A model generated the notes under the pieces. The model ran no database searches, was not told the DNA's origin, and saw only the letters and a list, made by a program, of their open reading frames with translations. The translations under genes and the position numbers were made by a program. Source: Allolobophora icterica (taxonomy: Eukaryota; Annelida; Clitellata; Crassiclitellata; Lumbricidae). From it: a DNA stretch of 64,000 nt. Position 1 is the stretch's first letter. Every line of letters begins with the position of its first letter. This document shows, one piece after another, positions 34,601-44,100 of this stretch. The DNA lies in the NCBI GenBank assembly GCA_963556255.1, contig OY744605.1, forward strand, positions 38,535,108 to 38,599,107, written 5' to 3'.

Positions 34601-35170
34601 AATTGTAATTTTTACTTCTAATGCTATGTTTCCATGCTAGAATCTCCATATCTTCTCTTTCACAGAACTATTTAACTTGTCTGTGGTTCCAAGCCATACA
34701 TATCCTGATATGATCTATGATACATCCACTCTTCAATTTACTGGACATCATCTTTTATTCCATCAAACAGTGCTTTGTTTATTTTTGGCCGAAAAAGTGC
34801 CGGCAAAACCCAATTTCTTGTCAAACCACACAAAATTCTGCATTATGTAGTTTTGTGTCCAATTATGCACTGCAGTTTGTATGTTCCAGACATTTAATTT
34901 AGTGCACCAATAGGAAACACAATCTTAAACACGTGTAATAATTGATGAATCTCGATGACTTGTCGTATGATATAGGTTAATGAAAAGTAAAATTGTTGAA
35001 AACAGTTGCTCAGTTATAATGTCATATAACTAAAGGCAGTTGTGGTAACGTATCGGCATCTGGTTGAAATAATTATTAATCAATGGTATTTATTGCTTGC
35101 AGTTCGAGTTTGATTTTCTTCCGAACGAATAACATTGCTGGTGAATAGGTCGTCTCAGTGCACACGTCTT
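31683..35170. other. Convergent intergenic region: PKC 3' UTR, spacer and AK 3' UTR
   Basis: PKC ends at TAA 31680-31682. The next 700 bases are AT-rich with a TATATA/ACACA run (32200-32225) and look like UTR. The first plus-strand AATAAA I noticed is near 33279, which would give a UTR of about 1.6 kb. On the AK side a minus-strand AATAAA (35089-35094) lies about 77 bases past the stop. No further gene was found. Confidence 0.45.
35089..35094 (-). terminator. Candidate AK polyadenylation signal
   Basis: The plus strand reads TTTATT, so AATAAA on the AK strand, about 77 bases after the TAG stop. This is normal spacing for a short 3' UTR. The evidence is positional only. Confidence 0.4.
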
Positions 35171-38100
35171 CTATTTCTTGGAGAGGATTGCTACTACCTT
35201 TTCAAAGATCTCGTCGATGCCTCCTTCGGCGTTTATCTAAACATAAGTTTCAGCAGTGAAATTCACAGTTTAACAGATCCGATCAATCCATAAATCCAAG
35301 TTTTGACATATACAGGATATGCAGACCGGTGCAAACATGTCAGACCAACAGGCATCAGTTTTGACCCACATACATTATATTCACCAATATCTCAACATGA
35401 ATTCATGATACAGTACAACTTCCGTATTTCAAACTTCAAACTTCAGTATTTCGAATAGCAGTCAAAGGCCCAGCCACAACATTGCAAACATGTACAATCC
35501 TGCTCATTCATTCATTCATTCATTCATTTATTCCAGAAATTTATATAGAGCCTCTTCAAGAGACCTACTGCCATAGGCGTAATTTGTGAGGAGTAAGAGG
35601 GGTACCTGTACCCCCACTTTTTGGACTGGGGTACCATACCCCCCACTTTTTGAACAATGCCAATCAATATTTCGTTATTGTGCCTACCCAGAGATCGCAG
35701 TCGAAATTACAGGGCCGTTATGTGATGGGATACTACTGGTCTAGTTGTAGCTTATTGATGAATAATTATGAGATGCTTTTAATTGCTGATGGGCTCCAGG
35801 TATGAAACAAAGACTGATGCACATGTATGACCGGTCAGTGGGAGGGGGTCAGTCAACTGAGGGAGGTTGTTGTCTGATTTCGCCTTTGTGCCTTAGCGTC
35901 ATGTTACTGACCTAAATCCTAGAGCTTCTGATAGGTGGGGTGACAAAGACGAGAGGGTGACGCCAGTGACACTGGCGTCAATTGCACTAAAAGCTTTGGA
36001 AGGGCTAATAGTCACCAGACTCTAAAACCGAAAATTGGCCTATGATCTGGTTGGCTACACTAGTTGGAGCATACGCCTCATGTACCTCTGTGCATTAGGG
36101 TCCCGGCTCCCATACCGATAGCGGCTTCAGAGATTTAAATGTCGTTTAGCACGGTCCACACGCAAGGACTTTAAAAGGCATGGCTTCAGTTCAAACGAGC
36201 TGCGCTGGTTGAGCAGGGTTGAGGCCATAATTGCTATAGAAACACATAATATTTTATGCACTTCTGCTTGTATAGAGTCGGATAGAGCTTGACCTGAATA
36301 TCTATGTCATTTATTTTGAGCGACCACCATCAATAAACACAAAAGTCATTCCTCTGACAGATTCATACACCTGCCAAATTAATATTTAATTACTTGTTCA
36401 GCGATCACTGACCTAGTCATTAAATTAACTAATATATTCAGTAACCCATTCACATTCAATATCTGCATTTGCTCATTCAAGCCAACCACCAGTGCATTAA
36501 TAATTTACTCCTTGGTAAATCCATTTCAAGCACACATCAGAGCCTTGTTGCAACATTCATTCATTCATTCTTTCATTCTAAGGATTTGATATAGCGCCTC
36601 TTCAAGATACCTGATACCTACTCAGAGGTGCTCCCAGCTCAGCCACAGCTAAAGAAATGAGACTTGAGGGACTTACAAAAAGCAGGCGAGTTTAACAGTG
36701 GGAGCAAGCGCAGGTTTAAAGGTAGGCCATTCCAGATGGAGGGCCCTACAACCGAAAAGGCTTGACACTGTCTAATAGCAGTGCGAGCACGGGGAACCAA
36801 AAGCTCATACCTTGCCGAAGAGCGGAGAGATCAACGAGCTGCAAGTTCAGAGACAGGCTGACAAAGATCAGACAGGTAGGATGGAGCACAGCCTAGAAGG
36901 CACCGCCAGACAAGTGCAGCAACCCGATGGGAGATGCGCTGAGAAACAGGGAGCCAGTGAAGGACATCACGCATAAAGGCAGAGACAGGAGCATGCTTAG
37001 GAAGGTGACGAATGAGACGAGCCGCTGAGCGGAGAACCCTATCAAGGCGCCCAATTAGCTTAAGGGCAGGCCTACAAGTACTGCACTGCAGTGATCAAGT
37101 CTACTGGTGACGAAGGCATGCACAAGAGCCATAGTAGCATTGTGAGAGAGAGAACGTGAGACAACTCGGAGTTGGCGTAACTGGTAATAACAACTACGAG
37201 TGACCAAATTAATATGCTGTGAGAAATTCAGCTCTCGATCCAAAGTTACTCCAAGGTCTCGAACATGCCTCATTGAAACACAATACAGTATAGCACAGGA
37301 CTTGGATCACAAATTTACTTTACCTGTAAAATGACTTAATAACAAGACCTCATTTATGAGGCCTCGCTAAGGTAGTTTTTGACATGTCTCAAAAGAACAA
37401 CGTTACAGCGAGGCTCTGGTATAATTCACCTATATGAATGATCAACTGACCTGGTGGACTTTCTTTTGCTTATTGTAGTGTTCGATGACCGGCTGAGTCT
37501 CCGCGTGAAACGTGATAAGTCGCTGCTTGATCGTCGCTTCATTGTCATCAGTTCTTCCACTGGTTTCTCCCCTCTTCAGCAGCCGCTTCGTCATCGTTTC
37601 ATCGGACACATGCAAGTAGATGACACAGTCCACTGGTTGCACGTCTGATTCGAATCGTGTGCCCTGCTCCACGTTTCTCGGATATCCGTCGATAAGGAAG
37701 CCTTTGCTCGTTGATGCAACTTTTGCAATTGCTTCCTGCAAGAGTGTCAGCACCGTCTCCTACAAGCAACACAAAGGAAGTCGTTAAAGCAATCAAGTAG
37801 CCAACACAATGAAGACCGAGCAACCTACAAAGCTGTGAGGTATGACTTCTGTCATGGACAGGGAGACTGAACAGTGAACATTCGTTGATCTGTTGTTGAT
37901 GTATCTTTGGTTCTAATTATAAATTCATCTGAAATAAATTTCTACTGGCAAATGACAATATGATTATTATGATGACAAATGACAACATGAATAAATGTTG
38001 GTGTTCTGACGATGACCATAATCATGATAAAGCTGATTACAGTGACCACGGTCATGACAGTGAAAAGACGATGGTGATGACAGTGAGAATCATGACAAAA

Positions 38101-41100
38101 TAATGTACTGACCAGTGGTACAAGTTCTCCTCTTGCCATGGTCTCCTTAACTTGATTTCCTCGTTCTGTGTTCGAGGAAACTTCAGCCCGAAGCAAATCA
38201 CCCGTTGACAGATGAGTGAAATTAAACTTTTTGGCTGCCTTATCACACTGTGTACCCTTTCCAGAACCTGGACCTCCTGCACTCAAAAACGTCATAGATA
38301 GCATTTACAGGCTTTTGTTGCTGTACAAATATTGAGACATTCACATGTTTTGAAATCAGCTATAATTATAGGCTGTACAGCATCATATATTCCACAATTA
38401 ATATCTTGCAATGACCTTACTAACTGTATGTAGAAGCTATTGGAAAGCACTTCCAGAACTTGGACATCAGTTGTATGATAGCATATGTACACTGTGCAGG
38501 GCACCACTGATGGTAATACAGTAGTATGTGATTTAACATTTGCAAGGCACCAACCAGTTCAAAAAACTCATCAGCAATGCAGTTGACTTCTCAGCACAAA
38601 ACTACCATTAAATGTAACATCTCATCTGTAACATCTTAAATGTAGTGTAATGTAACATCTTATCTGTAACATCTTAAATGTAGCATAATGTAACATCTCA
38701 TCTGTAACAACTTAAATGTAACATAATGTAACATTTAATCTATAACACTTTAAAAAAGTTTAAATGTAGCAATAATGTAACATCTGTAACATCTTAAATG
38801 TAAATGTAGTATAATGTAACAAATCTCAAGAAAACCCAGCATGCTGCCTGAGTGAAACGAATCCATCCACAATAACATGGTATTTGGGTTTTTCAGTTAC
38901 AGGTCATTAAACAGAGAGGCCACGGCAAGAGAAGAATTTGGATCTAAACTGGTTATATCTAATCCGTTAGCATAATGCACAAGGCAGCAATCGAAGCTCA
39001 CTTCCGAGACGGAACCATTTGAGATTGGTGATTCCAAGGCAAAACTGTTCATAGTGTAAGTTCTTATTGAATATTTGCAGGACGTCAAAAGATAGGAACT
39101 AGAAAAAGATATGGTCTAAAGGTTTCAGGTTTCAGTTTCGAATGAAATTTCTAGCAGACAGAGAAACAGGAAGAGAATTAACAGACTTTAAAAGATGGAG
39201 AATAAGTTAACTGGTTCGGTCGATGTAGGCCTTAGTTTACTAAAGTTTACTAAAAGCAATCGTACAGAAGTAACTGATCCAGAACAATTGTATTCAGTAG
39301 GCCAAAGGCTTTTCTCATTTGTAGCTGCAACTATTGTTGTGTATAAAACCTATGCCTTTAGTTTATACGATACTGAACAAGTTCAGATGGTGGCTATAGT
39401 GTTCACCGGTGAATTGTCCAAGTTTGGGTTCCCTTATTTGTGGTATTGATGTAGGCTGATTGGAGGTGCTGAACTGCATGCTCTGGAGGTATTGCTGCTA
39501 CTCTATACACTACACTACAAAATACGCATATACTACAGTTATAGATTAGGCTACACTTATGAAATGCATATGCTTATTACATATGACCACAAATTATATG
39601 TAAAACTTACCTATCACGAACACAACAGTCGGTGCTAAACAGAAACAAAAAATCAGAAGATTAAATTACATATAGGTCAACAATTTAGCTGTTCATAGAG
39701 CTCATAATCTGTAATAACTTACAAATTGGAATAATATATAATCAGAAATAAGTGTTTAAGGCCATTGGTGCACCTGACTTGGCCTTTATAGGCCTAATCA
39801 GATATCCATAGATAACTGAGCCATTACTTGTCTACAGATAGCCACATGCTTCTGTTATCCCAGGCCTAATATAAAATTAACAATTAATTACTTAAATGGT
39901 GAAAGGTGAAAACAGCTTAGAACTTATCTAATTCTAGAAAGGGCCTGTTATTGTCATCCTACAGAAATGTCTATAACCACAACTAGTCTTCCTAATGATC
40001 TTCCTCCTATGACTCGTTCTCAGATTCTAACTGGGGGCATTTCTGCTACTTCTCGCTGTCTTAAGACTTTTCTTTTCTCACGGAGCTATTCGCACTGGGA
40101 GCGCCTCTGATTAGGTTGTACTGCGAGAGGCGCTTTATAAATGCATAAATACAATACAGATACAATACAATACTATAGTCTGTAGAAGGAAAGACCTGGC
40201 ATGTGAACTGTTAATTAAGCTACCTGTATGCTTGCACAATTGCACATCCACAGACGATGCTGTGACTAGATTTTAACGATTAGTGACGCTTGTGCAAAAT
40301 TTCCCCTAGAATTCTGGGATGAAAAAATGTGCTTTCATAAACATCAACTTTTGTAAGTCAACGTGCATATGCGTAATTTGTGGGGGGTACGAGGGGTACC
40401 CGTCCCCCCACTTTTTTGACTGGGGGTACCATACCCCACAATTTTTTAACAATGCCAATCAATATTTTATCATTGTGACTTCCAGAAGATCACAGTCTCA
40501 GCCTTGCTTCATGTATGTAAGAAATTGGTACCCCCACTTTTTGGACCAAAGTTACGCCGCTGTCAACTTGGCTTGAGTCCACCACAAATTTGAGTAAAGT
40601 TTCAAGCTTAACTTTGAGATATGTCTACTGACGCATATCACTGTAGATATAAAGGCAACTTAGCCCTTGTGAAGTCTTAGGGTACAAGGGGTAAGATGGA
40701 CCCTTCAAGCACTGTCAGACCAATAATGACAATAATTTAAAAAAATTTTATTCATTGTATTCAAATATTACAGTATTGTTAACCAAGAGGAAGCAGTATT
40801 CTCTGCTTGAACAGATACAGTCAAGTATGACCTCTTCGGGGTCTATCTTGTCCTTCGAACTGGGGTAAGATGGACATAATGTATTGGGGCAAGATGGACA
40901 TAATGTATTGGGGTAAGATGGACAGTTGAGATCTGCAGATCTACAATCCTACATTTACTTAAAAATTTTATCAGAATGCTAAAGAAATTACATATGTGAC
41001 GACAGGCCTATCAACTTTGCTGTCATTGTTCACAGTTTTCACACATTATAAGCGAGCCCAGGATGTGCTTGGGCTTCCCGACCATACCAGTACAAGACAA

Positions 41101-44100
41101 CTCGACGAGGAGCTCTCCCTGGCCCGCCACATCGATCTAGTAAGCCACAGCTGCTTTTATCAGTTGCTCCAGCTCTGGGTCATCTCACGATCTTTGACCT
41201 TAATGCAGCGGTCACTCTTGTCCACGTATTAGTCCCAAGTCGCCTCGACATAGATTGCTCTTCTATCTACGCTGGTCTCCCGCGGGTCTGGATTGAGCGG
41301 CTGGAGCGGGTACACCGAGCGGCTGCACGCCTAATCGGCGGGTTTGCTAAAACTGAGCAAGTCTAGCATTAGCCTATATATATGCGGGAGGTACTCCATT
41401 GGCTTCCTTTCCTCTGGCACATCTCTTTTACGGTCACGCCCTTGGTCTGGCAATGCCTTCTGTATTTGGTGCCGGCTTACCTTCACGAGCTCTGCTGCCC
41501 TGTTTCTTCCTACAGTGGACGCCGCCTACTCACATGGCGATCTGGTATTTCCCTTTGCTTGCACGGCTACCATGCAGCGTCAGGCATTCTCTGTCATTGG
41601 CCCGTCTACATGGAATGGACTCCCTTTTGAAATGCGTCTCCTTCTTAGGGTTCCCTGTCTAGTTTCACATACTGCTTAAGACTGTTCTGTTCCCTCGGCC
41701 TGGGCCAGAAGCGCTTCTTAGTAGAGATCTTGAGGCGGCGCTATATAAATTTTGATTGCTTGTTTACATTCGATGCAGGTACTCCAATCTTCAAATTAGT
41801 CTCTTAATTAGATCTCTCTGCAAGCTGCACAGCGCACTATATGAGCCTTACTTTTCTGTTTCGACTTGTTTGGCTTTTTCTTTATTGACAAGCTCTTCTT
41901 CGTCAAGCTCTTCTTCGTCAAGCTCTTCTTCGGCAAGCTCTTCCTCGTCAAGCTCTTCTCCGGCAAGCTCTTCCTCGTCAAGCTCTTCTCCGGCAAGCTC
42001 TTCCTCGTCAAGCTCTGGTTCGGCAAGCTCTTCCTCGTCGAGCTCTTCTTCAGCGAGCTCTTCCTAGAGGCACTGCTGAAGCGACTTTGTTTAACACTGC
42101 TGAAGCGACTTGGTTTAACTGCTGGGCAGACCATAGTTTCCTTCTTTATAGAACTCTTTCGATTATCTCCTGGTTTGAACAGCGTTGAAACCAAGCTTCT
42201 CTCTGCAGAAAAGCACAACGTTGCCACTTGAAGTCGTTCGGAGATAAGATCGTGGCATCTGCATAAAACAGTTAAGTTATCTAACTAACCATATAGCCTT
42301 AAGTCAGAGTTTTTCAAACTGTGGTCCGCGGACCAAGAGGGGTCCGCGAAGGATATGGCGGGGGTCCGCGAGAGCGTTTTGAAAATATTCATTAATGATT
42401 AAAACTGTATGGTTTTAGCATCAACAGCCTTGTTTTTTAAAATATTATTCATACATGTAGCCCAACTGTATGATCCATACGGCTCCGATTGGGTTCTTTA
42501 GTTATTCTTGGCGTTCTACAGTGACGTAGCCTAAATAAGAAATAAGGTCACGTTACATTCCTAGTCTAATAAAATGTGTGTGTGTTTTAATAAAATCTAA
42601 TTAATAATTTCTGCTTATCAGCTGTTAATCATTTCTGCACCCAAGGTAAGCGCGATGCATTTGTAAATATTCTGGTCTATTTCCTGCGTCCCTTTAAAAT
42701 TGCTTACTCAGGATCGAGCACTCCCAGCACAACCACAGCCGAACATCACAGTTTTGAGGACAGCAACAAACAAGGTAAAATGACCAGTCGGCTTTGGCGG
42801 AGCGTGGTATGGAGCCCATTTCAGGTCGTGGGGCCAGCCACAGAGAAGACACTGCGCCGCCGTATGGCTGTCCGTGCGCGGGGGACAATAAGTTCAGCTT
42901 GCGCATGCAGCTGAGCAGAGAGAGTCACGACGCTGCGATCATGAAGTGGGACAGCAGAGCTCCTGCAGATATGGAGGGGCCAAGCCCTCGAAGCACCGTC
43001 GGACCAAGGCTGAGATTCGATAAGTGATGCGCTGTCGGTAAGGGAGCCAGTGGAGGACATCCCTCATACACGCAGACACTGCCAAACTTGGAGATACAAG
43101 GCGGTCAGCAGAAAGCAGGATTCCATTCAGGAGCTCAATCCGGGCAGGCTGAGAGTCCGTCATAAATGGGACTATAGTAGTCCAATCGAGAAACAACCAG
43201 TCTTGTTGTCAAGACCTTAAACCTCAAGACCAAGACCAAGACCAAGACCTTGAACCTCAAGACCAAGACCAAGACCAAGACCTTGAACCTCGAGACCAAG
43301 ACCAAGACCAAGACTTTGAACCTCGAGACCAAGACCAAGACCTTGAACCTCAAGACCAAGACCAAGACCCAAAAATCGAAATCAGGTCAAGACTTCTAAA
43401 AATTGTCAAGTCGGAATATTCGCTATTTTAATGAAAACATGAGTCTTTTATTTTATTCAAGCAAATTAACTTTAAATGCAAACTGCAGAGAAATCCGAAT
43501 TTGTATTCAAAAGTCCTTAATGCAAACTCTTATACCAAATGCCTTTTGTATTTTATAAAAACCAATTCGCTCAGAATTCCTGACCAAGACGTGCCTGGTG
43601 GGCCTCATAAAAATTCCGCCATGTGAAAAAATACGTTCTACAAATGCTGAAGTCGCTGACACACACAGAGTAGCTTTTCAAGCACTGGATGTAAATGTAC
43701 AGATAGTGAGTCCTTTTGAAATCTTCCCATGGTTTATCATACCGTCTGATACAGAATAACTGTTGCTGCTGCCAATGGGTTTTCCTGACCAACATGACTT
43801 GTATCCATCCATAGATCTATTGGTCGTATGATGCAAGCAGGCTTGAGTTCTGTTAAATGACTGTTCATATTGACAGCCGGTCTTGGTCTTGGTCTTGCGA
43901 GACCAAGACCAAGACTTTGAACCTCAAGACCAAGACCAAGACCAAGACCTTGAACCTCAAGACCAAGACCAAGACCAAGACCTTGAACCTCAAGACCAAG
44001 ACCAAGACCAAGACTTTTAAAAACGAACTCGAGTGCACTCGAGACCAAGACCTTGGTCTCGAGGACAACAAGACTGGAAACAACAAATAATGCATGGACA

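Noticed and set aside
42794..43196. Open frames on both strands
   Set aside because: They are frames of the antisense LINE reverse-transcriptase fragment, with shifts.
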